Source: an uncultured Anaerolineae bacterium
Lineage (GTDB): Bacteria; Chloroflexota; Anaerolineae; J036; Brachytrichaceae
NCBI GenBank assembly: GCA_937959265.1
Contig: CALGMA010000008.1
Span: 519,877-583,876, forward strand
Reading direction: 5' to 3'
DNA length: 64,000 nucleotides
Below the pieces are notes generated by a model that was given only the letters and a program-made list of their open reading frames with translations, was not told the origin of the DNA and did not search any database. Positions within the stretch are counted from its first letter, which is position 1, and each line of letters opens with the position of its first letter. The position numbers and the translations under genes were made by a program. Of this stretch, positions 35,021 to 43,722 are shown piece by piece.

Positions 35021-37933
35021 CTACTCGCTGCCCGTCGCTCTCTCATCTCCTTCGACCTGCGCGCGTTGCTTGCGTCGGCGGAGCAGCTCGGAGGCAGTAG
35101 CGGCGGCTTGCTGTGGCGATGGCACTTGTGCCTCGGCAGCGGTGGTCTGTGGCGAGGCGGGAGGTGTTTGCACCGGCCGGCGTGGCATGATCTGCGGCGT
35201 TGGCTCGCGGGTGACGCGGGTCTTGGCGCGCAACAGTTGATCCATGCGCCCACTCGATTCCAGATTACCGGCCGGTGCGAGCTTCTCGCCGGCCGAGCCG
35301 AACAGTTTGCGTAGGCTGACCGTGATCCGCCGCACGCCAACGTCGAAGGGCAGCAGCAACGCAGCCAGTGCCAGCAACAGGGGGAAGAGGTCGGTGCGCG
35401 ACGCGGCAATCGGCGCGTTCAGCGCGAACGCCTGCGCCGGCGAGGCCAACGCTTCACCGCTGCCGAGCAGCGCCCAATCGCGCAGGTTCTCCTCGCCGCC
35501 TTCCACCTGTGCATATTCGGGCGAGTACGGCCGCACGTAAGCGACTGTCGTCTCGCCCAGGCCGGCAGCCGGCTGACTCGCCGCCGGCGCCACGCGCACG
35601 AAATACGCGCCGGCTTGGTCGAGATAGGTCTCCGCTTCGTAACGTCCCGGCGCAGTCTGCGTCAACGTCAGCTCGCGCGCTTGGCCTTCGCTATCAATAA
35701 CGGTCGCCATCAGCTTCAGGTCCTCGGCGATCTGAGACTCCGGCACGTCGGCGACAATCACCGTCTGCTCGTCGCGCTGTTGCACGTTGACCTGGATGGA
35801 CGATTGCCCACGGTCTAAGATCGTCCAGCGGACGGCCTGCGCCCAGAACTTTGGGAAGTTCTCCCATTGCACCCAGTTCTTGGCCCATCGCCCGGTCGCG
35901 TCCGAAGTGAATGCGACTGCGCGGCCCAGGCCGTATTGCCATGCTGCGAGCAGTGGGTCGCTCTCGTTGGCGCGTAAGATCACCTGCGCGGCCGATTTAG
36001 CCGTGCTGGCGATGTAGCCCTGCAGCGAAGGGACTTCGTTGATGCCGCTCAAGATGGGATTGGCCATCCCCAGCTTGGGGAAGAAGCTCTGCTCGACGAT
36101 GTAACTGCGCTGGGCCAGCGCGGCTTCCTCCGTGAAGATGGTCGGCAGATTGGCCGCTTTGTCGGTGAAGTGATAACGCCCCTTGCCGATGGCGGCGATG
36201 CGCTTGAGAAAGGGGACGTCCGAGCCATCGCCGAAAGCGACGACGCTCAGCGTCGTGTCGTATTCATCGCGCATCTTGCGCACCAGTTCGGGCACACCTT
36301 CCTGACGCTCGGCATCGTTGCCGTCGGCCAGCAGGATGATGAATTTGGATAGCTTGGTAGACTTGGCGACGATCTTCTCGGCCTCCAGCAACGACTCGTA
36401 TACGTAGATGCCGCCGCCTCCGGGCGCGATGCTCAGAATTTGGTTGATGTACTTGTTCCTGTCGCGCCCCAGAAATGGTCCGATCAGGTCTACCAATTCG
36501 GTGTCGAAGCCGATCACCGTTACCTCGTCGTCCTCGTTCACCAGTTCCGCCACGCGTGCGGCAGCTTCTGCTGCCAGCCGCATCTTGGTCACGCCGTTCT
36601 CGATGGCGCTCATGCTGCCGCTCTTGTCCATCACCACCACGATGGACACCGAGGGGAAGCGCTTAGGGTCTTTGACCTGCATCTCGACCGGCAGCGTCTC
36701 CTCCAGTGGCGTCTTGAAGTAGCCGCCCACGCCGTAGCTGTTCGGCCCGCCGATGACCACGAGGCCGCCGCCGATGTCGCGCACGTAGCTCTGCAGCGAG
36801 TACATCGTGCGCAGCGATAACTCGCGCGCCGGCACGTTGGCCAGCACCACCGCCTGGTAGCCGGCCAGTGACTGGATCTCGCTGGGCATCGCACGCGGCG
36901 AGACTTCGTCATACTCGATGCCGGTCGCGCCGAGGGCTGCTTTCAGTGCGCTCACCTCGTCCACACCGCTGGACGAAAATGCCGGCGGGACCGAGACGAG
37001 CAAGATGCGCGGTGGCCCGCCGACGATCACCGATGACGATAGCGCGTTGTTTTGCGGGCGCGCGTCGCGCTCCGGCGAGATCTGGACGCGAAAGGCGCTG
37101 AAGCCGGTGCGCGTGGCGCTGGCACGCACGTTGAACTCGTTGAGTCCGGCGGTGAGGTTGACGACCTCCTGAGCCACGATGTCCGGCCCGGAGAACACGG
37201 TGAGCTGAGCGCGCATGGCCTGGTTCGAACGCACCACGATCTGCAGCGGGATGATCTGGCCGACCGAAGCGCGCTGCGGCGCGTCAATGCGCTCGATCGC
37301 GGCATCGGGGCCTTGCACCGACGGCAACGCGACGACGTCCAGCCGGATGTCGGCAGCGCGCGCCAGCCGGACGGCGGCTTCGGCGTCGCCGATGGTCTGT
37401 TTGCCGTCGCTCAGCAGCACGATGCGCTTGGCTGCGTCGGCTGGGAACAGGGACATGCCCAGCCGAACTGCGCCCTCCACATTCGTGCCGGCGGATCGCA
37501 CCTGCGCGCCGATTGGGGCCAGGTCGCGCATGCTGGACATGGCGCGTTCGATCTGGGCGTCGGCGCCGAAGACGATCACCGCCGCTTGGTCATTCCCGTC
37601 TGTGCGCATGCTGCGCAGCGCCTCGCGCACAAACTGTGCCGCCTGCTCCACGCCACTTGGCCCAACGCTGTCCGAAGCGTCAATCGCGAATACGACGGCT
37701 AGCTTGTTGGTGAACTGGACGGCTTGCAGGCCGGCGAGGGCAAAGATGAGCGAAGTCAGCAAGGCCCAACGCACAACGAGCGCGGTGAGCGCGTGTTTGT
37801 TCAACCTCCGCTTCCAGGCTGGCCGGCTGCCGGCTACTTTACGCCGCGTAAATAGCCTTGGCAGCGCGATCAATGCGCTGATGGGCAGGAGCACCAGCAG
37901 CGCAAGGAAGATCGGCTGGCTAAACGACAGCAT
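35021..37933 (-). CDS. Membrane-anchored protein with two von Willebrand A domains and a GATase-like region
   Basis: 970 aa. N-terminal membrane helices (FLALLVLLPISALIALP; ALLTSLIFALAGLQAV), a first VWA domain (about 78-205, MIDAS DASDSVG), a beta-sandwich (about 205-300), a class I glutamine-amidotransferase-like Rossmann segment (about 300-400, ILLVSVPPAF ... VRDIGGGLVVIGG), a second VWA (about 418-590, MIDAS DKSGSM), then another beta domain and a helix near 845 (LFPLLLALAALLLPFD) with a charged cytoplasmic tail. The catalytic Cys of amidotransferases is not seen, so that region is structural. Resembles BatA/BatB-type proteins. A TAAAAT box lies six bases before the ATG. Confidence 0.85.
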   Translation of the reverse strand: MLSFSQPIFLALLVLLPISALIALPRLFTRRKVAGSRPAWKRRLNKHALTALVVRWALLTSLIFALAGLQAVQFTNKLAVVFAIDASDSVGPSGVEQAAQFVREALRSMRTDGNDQAAVIVFGADAQIERAMSSMRDLAPIGAQVRSAGTNVEGAVRLGMSLFPADAAKRIVLLSDGKQTIGDAEAAVRLARAADIRLDVVALPSVQGPDAAIERIDAPQRASVGQIIPLQIVVRSNQAMRAQLTVFSGPDIVAQEVVNLTAGLNEFNVRASATRTGFSAFRVQISPERDARPQNNALSSSVIVGGPPRILLVSVPPAFSSSGVDEVSALKAALGATGIEYDEVSPRAMPSEIQSLAGYQAVVLANVPARELSLRTMYSLQSYVRDIGGGLVVIGGPNSYGVGGYFKTPLEETLPVEMQVKDPKRFPSVSIVVVMDKSGSMSAIENGVTKMRLAAEAAARVAELVNEDDEVTVIGFDTELVDLIGPFLGRDRNKYINQILSIAPGGGGIYVYESLLEAEKIVAKSTKLSKFIILLADGNDAERQEGVPELVRKMRDEYDTTLSVVAFGDGSDVPFLKRIAAIGKGRYHFTDKAANLPTIFTEEAALAQRSYIVEQSFFPKLGMANPILSGINEVPSLQGYIASTAKSAAQVILRANESDPLLAAWQYGLGRAVAFTSDATGRWAKNWVQWENFPKFWAQAVRWTILDRGQSSIQVNVQQRDEQTVIVADVPESQIAEDLKLMATVIDSEGQARELTLTQTAPGRYEAETYLDQAGAYFVRVAPAASQPAAGLGETTVAYVRPYSPEYAQVEGGEENLRDWALLGSGEALASPAQAFALNAPIAASRTDLFPLLLALAALLLPFDVGVRRITVSLRKLFGSAGEKLAPAGNLESSGRMDQLLRAKTRVTREPTPQIMPRRPVQTPPASPQTTAAEAQVPSPQQAAATASELLRRRKQRAQVEGDERATGSE

Positions 37934-37939
37934 TGCCCG

Positions 37940-37945
37940 ATTTTA
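37940..37945 (-). promoter_or_regulatory. TAAAAT box 6 nt before the double-VWA gene
   Basis: Minus strand TAAAAT, six bases, ATG 37933; no Shine-Dalgarno and no clear -35. Candidate leaderless start. Confidence 0.35.
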
Positions 37946-38035
37946 CGGGATGCGAATGATATGAATATGAATGTGAGTGCAGCGTGGAACCTCGAGTCTC
38001 AGGCTTGGGCTTGTTCAGCTTGCGCCCCCTGCGTA

Positions 38036-38131
38036 GGGTGCATTTCTGGCGAAGGGCAGGCGCAACATACGAAAGACCAGCAGGTTAGGCGCAGGCATTG
38101 CCTGCGCCTAACCGTGTCTTGAAATGCACCC
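38036..38131. repeat. Nested inverted repeat (possible MITE/REP-like element)
   Basis: Outer arms GGGTGCATTTC (38036-38046) and GAAATGCACCC (38121-38131) enclose a perfect inner palindrome GGTTAGGCGCAGGCA - T - TGCCTGCGCCTAACC (38083-38113). A further half-copy AGGGCAGGCGCAAC is at about 38053-38066. It fills most of the 237-bp gap between the parvulin-like gene and the double-VWA gene. No T-run, so not a classic terminator. Confidence 0.7.
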
Positions 38132-38170
38132 CTGCGCACCGAAGGATACATGCCTGCTGTGGGCCCGGCG

Positions 38171-39490
38171 CTATCCCCCGCCATACTGTGCCAGGAAGTT
38201 CCTCGCCGCGTCGCGCACCGCTTGCGGGATGACTGTGATGGGGTCAATCAGCCGCTTCACCAGAGCGGCGTTTTCGCGTGCCCCGCTCAGCCAATCGTCG
38301 AAGGCACGGCGTTGCTCGCTCTGGAGTTCACTTTCGGAGAGCGACCGATCTTCGCGGCCCAGGGGTAACAAGATGTAGAAGCTGCCGAATGCCGACGTGA
38401 TCACCGGCGTCGGCGTGCCGAGCGGCGCAGTGGCCAACTGGTCGGCGATGTCCATGCCGAATTGGTTTTGCACACTCGGTCGGCTGGTCCAGTCCAGGCT
38501 TGCTCCACTCCCGATCGGCGCAGGCTGTGTAATGGCGTTGGTTTGCGAGATCAACGCGGTGAAGGTGAGTTCCCTGCGCGCCAGGCGGTCAGCGGCTTTC
38601 TGGGCCTCTTCGAGCGTGTTGAAGCGCACGTAATCAAACTTGTAATGCGGGGCGATCTTCGGCGTCTCCTGGGCAAAGGCTTCTTGCAAGCGTTCGCGAT
38701 ACAGGTTGCTGGCGATCAGGTCGCGCAAGTCCTGCTCGGTGATGCCAAGCGGCTGATATTCGGTGAGCGTGTTCTGCAGGAGCAGTTGGAAGTCCCCCTC
38801 GGTGATGGAGGTGGGCTGTAGTCGCGGCGTAGCCGTCGGCAGGACGACGGTCGGCTCGGGCGTAACGGTCGGCGTGACGCCGGCTGCGGCCGTTGCAGTG
38901 ACCTCACCAGTGGCCGTGGGGATGGGAGTGTCGGGGGTGACCGGCGTATAGGTCGGGAACGGCGTCAGGGTCTTGCGGTAGAGGCCGAAGCTCCTCTCCA
39001 GTTCTTCCGTCACCTCCTCCGGGGTGACCGTGATGCCGCGGCGGGTTGCCTCTTGGCGGATGAGCGAATCGTCAATCAGCGTGCTCAGCGCATTTTGTGC
39101 GATCTGCTCCGCGCTGCTTTGCAAGACGATCTGCTGCAGTTGCTGTTGGTAGAACTGCTGAAGGAACGCAGCGCTGGGGTCGTTGCTCTGTTGCAGTTGC
39201 ACGACCTGCTGCTGGAGCTGGTTGAAGCGGCCGCGCAGTTGCGCTTGGTCGTAGCGCATGCGCTTTTGCAGTTGTTGGATGTTGATAGTCCGGTCGCCGA
39301 TGCTGGCCACCGCGCGCTGGGGCTGGATGACGAACATGTCCACCAACGCAGCGGCAATCAGCACCACGACGATCACCGCGAGCACCAGGCTGCCGAGGAT
39401 GATGATCTGGCGCTGGCGCCGTTCTCGCTCGTAGCGCGACATCTGCATGCGCGTGAGGCGCGCGCTGAGAGGTTCGTTCTTCTTAGTCAT
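38171..39490 (-). CDS. Membrane-anchored SurA/parvulin-like foldase
   Basis: 439 aa. Basic N-terminus, one transmembrane anchor (IIILGSLVLAVIVVVLIAA, about 30-50), then a SurA N-terminal-like helical domain with a Gln-rich coiled coil (about 60-165, QLQKRMRYDQAQLRGRFNQL), a Thr/Pro-rich insert (about 175-225, TPIPTATGEVTATAAAGVTP) and a C-terminal parvulin-type domain (about 265-390, PHYKFDYVRFNTLEEAQKAA ... ITSAFGSFYILLPLG). Likely peptidyl-prolyl isomerase or chaperone for exported proteins. No Shine-Dalgarno seen. Downstream of ssb-rpsF on the same strand. Confidence 0.8.
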   Translation of the reverse strand: MTKKNEPLSARLTRMQMSRYERERRQRQIIILGSLVLAVIVVVLIAAALVDMFVIQPQRAVASIGDRTINIQQLQKRMRYDQAQLRGRFNQLQQQVVQLQQSNDPSAAFLQQFYQQQLQQIVLQSSAEQIAQNALSTLIDDSLIRQEATRRGITVTPEEVTEELERSFGLYRKTLTPFPTYTPVTPDTPIPTATGEVTATAAAGVTPTVTPEPTVVLPTATPRLQPTSITEGDFQLLLQNTLTEYQPLGITEQDLRDLIASNLYRERLQEAFAQETPKIAPHYKFDYVRFNTLEEAQKAADRLARRELTFTALISQTNAITQPAPIGSGASLDWTSRPSVQNQFGMDIADQLATAPLGTPTPVITSAFGSFYILLPLGREDRSLSESELQSEQRRAFDDWLSGARENAALVKRLIDPITVIPQAVRDAARNFLAQYGGG

Positions 39491-39595
39491 GCGAAGTGCA
39501 ACGATGGGCGCGGCGGATTCCTCTTTGCGCCGGCGGGTAGCAAAGCGCGCCGGCGCGCGGCAGAAAGACGCTGGGCCGTTGATTGGCGTGAGTGA

Positions 39596-39988
39596 TCAGA
39601 AAGCGAGGGATTCCTCGTCGGCAGCTTCTGGGGCGTGGTTGTTCTCGTAGTGGGGGCGGCGCTCACCCAGCACAATCATCTCGTTGGCGACGATTTCCGT
39701 GCGGTAGTGGCGCTTGCCTTCGCTATCCTCCCAGCCCCGCGTTTGCAGCCGGCCTTCGATATACACTTGCTGGCCGCGCGAGAGATGCTGCTTGCAAATC
39801 TCGGCCAGGCTTCCCCAAGCGATCACGTTGAACCACTCGGTCTCCTCGTGCCGCTGTCCATCCGGCGTCGTCCAATCACGGCGTGTCTCCACAGCAAATG
39901 ACGTCACTGCCTTCCCACTGGGTGTATATCGCATTTCCGGGTCACGTCCCAGGTGACCAATGATCATGACCTTGTTCAGTCCACGCAT
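39596..39988 (-). CDS. ssb: Single-stranded DNA-binding protein
   Basis: 130-aa OB-fold protein for DNA replication and repair. Typical core: GLNKVMIIGHLGRDPEMRYT, SFAVETRR, HEETEWFNVIAWG and GQQVYIEGRL. The tail is short and acidic, ending EESLAF, a variant of the usual DDIPF tip. Lies downstream of rpsF on the same strand with a 124-bp gap; rpsR, often next in this operon, is absent here. Confidence 0.95.
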   Translation of the reverse strand: MRGLNKVMIIGHLGRDPEMRYTPSGKAVTSFAVETRRDWTTPDGQRHEETEWFNVIAWGSLAEICKQHLSRGQQVYIEGRLQTRGWEDSEGKRHYRTEIVANEMIVLGERRPHYENNHAPEAADEESLAF

Positions 39989-40112
39989 CGTGCTTGAACT
40001 CCATGGGCGATCGTAACAAACTGTCCGTTCATCCGTCGTGCATCACGCCCGATTTCCACCACTCGAAACGATCACTCGCTTGGAGGTTGACGTAAGCGGA
40101 GCAGTGTCCACG

Positions 40113-40529
40113 TCAGGCTGCAGAAGGCGCAGGCTGCACCTCTGTGGCCTCTGCTGGCTCCGCAGTGGGCGGCTCGTCGGCGTCTGAGGCTTCGACTTCT
40201 GCGCCGCCCATGACATCAGCAGCGCCTGGCGTTGCGCCGTCGTGCTCATCGGCGCGCACGAGCAGATAGCGGATGATGTCCTCCGTCAGGCGCAGCCGCT
40301 GCTCGATCCGCGCCAGGCCAAGCGCTTCGAGTTCGACGACCGAGAAGACGTAGTAGCCCTCGCGATATTTGCGAATCGGATAAGCCAACTGGCGGAGGCC
40401 CCACTGCGTGGTCTCGACGACAGCGCCGCCTTCAGACGTCACGAAGCCGTTTACGCGTTCGATCAAGGCAGCCAGTGCGCTTGCGTCCAGATCGGGTTTT
40501 ACGATGTAAGTGAGTTCGTACTTGCGCAT
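40113..40529 (-). CDS. rpsF: 30S ribosomal protein S6 with acidic C-terminal extension
   Basis: 138 aa. S6 core from MRKYELTYIVKPDLDASALA to about residue 96 (YPIRKYREGYYVFSVVELEA ... IRYLLVRADEHDG). The final 35-40 residues are a low-complexity Ala/Glu/Pro tail not required for the fold. Start ATG 40529 set by homology; the nearest Shine-Dalgarno AAAGGAG ends 17 nt upstream, an unusually long gap, so initiation may depend on RNA folding. Transcribed divergently from the GNAT gene. Confidence 0.95.
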   Translation of the reverse strand: MRKYELTYIVKPDLDASALAALIERVNGFVTSEGGAVVETTQWGLRQLAYPIRKYREGYYVFSVVELEALGLARIEQRLRLTEDIIRYLLVRADEHDGATPGAADVMGGAEVEASDADEPPTAEPAEATEVQPAPSAA

Positions 40530-40659
40530 ATGAATCGTATGTATCACTCCTTTCCTCGGAATTGTTGCCCTCGTTTCGGGAGGCCCGATGGCGCAGACCA
40601 TCCCTGCGAGAGCGGAAAGCCGGCCGCATCGAGGTTGTGCGGCCGTGAACAGGCGAGAT

Positions 40660-40689
40660 AATATATCACGAGTCCGGTTTGATTTACAA
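40660..40689 (-). promoter_or_regulatory. Candidate rpsF promoter
   Basis: Minus strand TTGTAA (40684-40689), 18-bp spacer, TATATT (40660-40665). It would give a leader of about 120 nt before rpsF, long enough for autoregulatory structure. Confidence 0.4.
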
Positions 40690-40715
40690 TCACTAGTCGC
40701 CGGTATATCCAGCCC

Positions 40716-41870
40716 ATGAGTAGTTCCATCGTCGTCTCGGAATGTCGCACGCCCCAGGAGCGCCGGCAGTTTATCGAATTCCAATGGGAGATCTACAAAG
40801 ACGACCCCTATTGGGTGCCGCCCCTGGTGAGCGAGCGCGTAGCGTTTTACGACAAGGCAAAAAATCCCTTTTTCGAACATTCCGACGCTGCCATGTTCGT
40901 GGCGCGGCGCGATGGACGAATCGTCGGCACGGTTGTCGCAATCCAGAACAACCGACACAATGCTTTCCACAACGAGAAGACCGGCTTCTTCGGTGGCTTC
41001 GAGACGATCAATGACTTCGAGGTGGCTGCGGCGCTTTTCGACGCTGCGCGTGATTGGGTGAAGGCACGCGGTATGAACGTGTTGCGCGGCCCGGCGACGC
41101 TTAGCCTGAACGACGAATGCGGGTTGCTGGTAGATGGCTTCGACAGTGAGCCGGTGGTGCTGATGACCTATAACCCGCGCTACTACGTCGAATTGATCGA
41201 GCGCTACGGGTTCACGAAGGCGATGGACCTATGGGCGTGGTGGGTATCCGCAGAGACGGCGCAGCAAGTCATCGGCGAGAAGCTGGAGCGGCTGACCCGG
41301 CTGGTCGAGAAGCGCGGCCGCTTCACCGTGCGCGCGGCCGATTTCAGACGCCTGGCGCACGAGGTCCAGGCGCTCAAGGCGGTCTATGCCAGCGAATCCG
41401 GCGCGTGGCGTGAGAACTGGGGGCATGTGCCGATGACCGATCATGAATTGGAGCACGTGGTCAACAGCTTGAAGCAGTTTGCCGACCCGGACTTCATCCT
41501 GATCGTCGAGTCGCAGGGCAAGCCGGTTGGCATCGGCATTGCCCTACCGAACGTCAACCGGCCACTGCGTAAAGCGTATCCCAACCCGAAAACGCCAGAA
41601 TGGTGGACGCTGCTCAAGTTCTTGTACTATCGCCGCACGATGGTGAACTCGGTGCGCGTGATTCTGGCGGGTGTGTTGAAGGAGTACCGCGCATCGGGTA
41701 TCGAGGCCGTATTGATGCTGCGGATGTTGCAGACGGGCGTCGCCAAGGGCTACATCGGCGGTGAGATGTCATGGATTCTGGAGACGAACGACGCCATGAA
41801 CCGGATCATCGCTCAGGTCGGTGCAACCGTCTACAAGACCTACCGCATCTATGATCTCCCCATCGGTTGA
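40716..41870 (+). CDS. GNAT-like acyltransferase (YghO-type), substrate unknown
   Basis: 384 aa. N-terminal segment FQWEIYKDDPYWVPPLVSER, then a GNAT-like beta sheet (FVARRDGRIVGTVVAIQNNR, GFFGGFETINDF, RGPATLSLNDECGLLVDGF). The C-terminal half repeats the fold (FILIVESQGKPVGIGIALPN) and contains SGIEAVLMLRMLQTGVAKGY ... SWILETNDAMNRII. It resembles the E. coli YghO family, whose function is not known. Overlaps the next gene by 20 bp, so cotranslated with a cell-surface glycosyltransferase. Confidence 0.7.
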   Translation: MSSSIVVSECRTPQERRQFIEFQWEIYKDDPYWVPPLVSERVAFYDKAKNPFFEHSDAAMFVARRDGRIVGTVVAIQNNRHNAFHNEKTGFFGGFETINDFEVAAALFDAARDWVKARGMNVLRGPATLSLNDECGLLVDGFDSEPVVLMTYNPRYYVELIERYGFTKAMDLWAWWVSAETAQQVIGEKLERLTRLVEKRGRFTVRAADFRRLAHEVQALKAVYASESGAWRENWGHVPMTDHELEHVVNSLKQFADPDFILIVESQGKPVGIGIALPNVNRPLRKAYPNPKTPEWWTLLKFLYYRRTMVNSVRVILAGVLKEYRASGIEAVLMLRMLQTGVAKGYIGGEMSWILETNDAMNRIIAQVGATVYKTYRIYDLPIG

Positions 41871-43353
41871 GGCTGCCTCGCGCAGCGAGGATGACATCGG
41901 ACGCGGCAGCGCATTGCGCTCGGCGCATCGCGAGGCGCAAACGAAACAACGCCTGTTGGCAATCCTCATCAGCGATATTGCGTTGATCAACGTCGCGTTC
42001 GCGCTGGGCTATGTCGCACGCTACCGCTGGCAGTTGTTTCGTGACATCGAGTTCAACGCAGCGTTCAGCGACTACTGGCCGATCCAGGTGTTGTTCACGC
42101 TCTCGGTGCTGGCGTTTTTCTGGCTGGATGGCGTGTATGCGCCACGCCGTATGCCTTCCTGGCTCGACCAGATCTGGACGATCACCGGTAGCGTGCTTAA
42201 GGCGATGTTCATCGTCTGGGTAGCGATCTTCATCTACGGGCCGGCGGTGTACTCGCGCCTGTTAATTGCCGAAGCAGGCGTATTCCTCGTCGTGCTGCTC
42301 GGCGTCTCGCGCGCGATCAAGAACGTCTACGAGGCGCGTCGGCGCGCGCAGGGCATTGGCGTATCAAATGTGCTGATCGTCGGCGCGGGTGAGTTGGGCC
42401 GGGCTGTGATGCGCACGCTGTTCGCCCGACCTGACCTGGGCTATCGTTGCGTCGGTTTCGTGGACGATGATCCGCGACGCGGCCATACCGATATCGGCCG
42501 CTTCCTGGCGTTGGGCGAGGTGGGCGCACTATCGGATCTGCTGCGGCGCTATCCGGTGGACGAAGTGGTGATCACGCTGCCCTGGTCGGCACAGCCGAAG
42601 ATCCTGGAATTGGTCGAGATCTGCCGGGCGCACAACGTGCGGGTGCACGTTGTGCCGTCGCTGTTGCAGATCAACCTGCGTAAGCTGGATGTGAACGACT
42701 TCGGCGGCATCCCGATGCTCAGCCCGCGCGACGTGCAAGACGGCATCAGCGGCGTGAATCGGGTCGTCAAGCGCGGCATGGATGTGGTGTTCGGCGGGAT
42801 CCTCCTGCTGCTCTGCTTGCCGGTCATCGCGATTGCCTGTCTGGCGATCCGGTTGGAATCGCCGGGGCCGGCCATCTTCACGCAATTGCGCGCCGGCAAA
42901 AACGGCAAGCCCTTCAAGCTCTATAAGCTGCGCTCGATGCACAAAGACGCCGATCGGATGCGCGACCAGTTGATGGCGATGAACGAAGCGGACGGCCCGA
43001 TGTTCAAGATCAAGGACGATCCGCGCCGGACGAAGGTCGGCCGCGTGCTGCGCAAGTTGAGCATAGACGAGCTGCCTCAGTTTTGGAACGTACTCAGGGG
43101 CGATATGAGCATCGTCGGGCCGCGCCCCGCGCTGCTGTCCGAAGTGGCGCAATATGCGGACTGGCATCACGAGCGGTTGCGGGTGCAGCCGGGCATCACT
43201 GGCCTGTGGCAGATCAGCGGGCGCAGCGAATTGTCGTTCGACGAGATGTGCCTGTTGGATGTGTACTACATCGAGAACTGGTCGCCTTCGCTCGACCTCA
43301 AGATCATGTTGCGCACCATCCCCTACGTGCTTTCAGGACGTGGGGCGTATTAG
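41851..43353 (+). CDS. Polyprenyl-phosphate sugar phosphotransferase (WbaP/WcaJ-type)
   Basis: Starts exopolysaccharide or O-unit synthesis by moving a sugar-1-phosphate to undecaprenyl phosphate. The 500-aa protein has about four transmembrane helices (40-140), a CoA-binding-like Rossmann domain (about 165-290, VLIVGAGELGRAVMRTL), a fifth helix (GMDVVFGGILLLLCLPVIAI) and the catalytic region with KLYKLRSM, DELPQFWNVLRGDMSIVGPR and LLDVYYIENWS. Start ATG 41851 lies inside the 3' end of the GNAT gene. Confidence 0.92.
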   Translation: MISPSVEAASRSEDDIGRGSALRSAHREAQTKQRLLAILISDIALINVAFALGYVARYRWQLFRDIEFNAAFSDYWPIQVLFTLSVLAFFWLDGVYAPRRMPSWLDQIWTITGSVLKAMFIVWVAIFIYGPAVYSRLLIAEAGVFLVVLLGVSRAIKNVYEARRRAQGIGVSNVLIVGAGELGRAVMRTLFARPDLGYRCVGFVDDDPRRGHTDIGRFLALGEVGALSDLLRRYPVDEVVITLPWSAQPKILELVEICRAHNVRVHVVPSLLQINLRKLDVNDFGGIPMLSPRDVQDGISGVNRVVKRGMDVVFGGILLLLCLPVIAIACLAIRLESPGPAIFTQLRAGKNGKPFKLYKLRSMHKDADRMRDQLMAMNEADGPMFKIKDDPRRTKVGRVLRKLSIDELPQFWNVLRGDMSIVGPRPALLSEVAQYADWHHERLRVQPGITGLWQISGRSELSFDEMCLLDVYYIENWSPSLDLKIMLRTIPYVLSGRGAY

Positions 43354-43371
43354 CGCCATGCCCGCGATGGT

Positions 43372-43635
43372 TCAAGCGCCCATCAGCCGATAGATGGACG
43401 CATAGCCGGCGATCAGCCCAAGTGCCAGCATCGCCAGGCCAAAGAGGCGATACATGCGCAGGGTGAACTTTTCACCGCGTCGCTCCAGCAGGCGTTTACC
43501 CAGCGGGTCGTATTTCACCAGCTCGTCCAGCGGCCGGCGCAGCGCAGCGAAGCCATTGACGAACAAGAAGAAGGAGAGAATCATGCCGAAGATGCCGATG
43601 ATCATGCGAATCTCGCGCAGCCCCAAGTAAACCAT
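43372..43635 (-). CDS. Small membrane protein, two helices (unknown)
   Basis: 87 aa: MVYLGLREIRMIIGIFGMIL leading into a first helix (IIGIFGMILSFFLFVNGFAA), a charged loop RRPLDELVKYDPLGKRLLERRGEKFTLR written here as a basic 28-residue stretch, and a second helix (LFGLAMLALGLIAGYASIYR). ATG 43635 chosen for the AAGGA five bases upstream; the open frame extends further but that part is antisense to the DUF2071 gene's 5' end. Convergent with the sugar transferase, 18 bp apart. Confidence 0.6.
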   Translation of the reverse strand: MVYLGLREIRMIIGIFGMILSFFLFVNGFAALRRPLDELVKYDPLGKRLLERRGEKFTLRMYRLFGLAMLALGLIAGYASIYRLMGA

Positions 43636-43722
43636 GCAATCCTTAAGATGTGTGACGTGCTGCTGTAGAGGTCGGAGGTAGCCTGGCGCTTCCAGCCCAT
43701 CGAGCATGATCGTGGCGATAGA

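Noticed and set aside
38083..38113. Rho-independent terminator
   Set aside because: Very strong stem but no T-run on either strand and outer inverted arms; better described as a repeat element.
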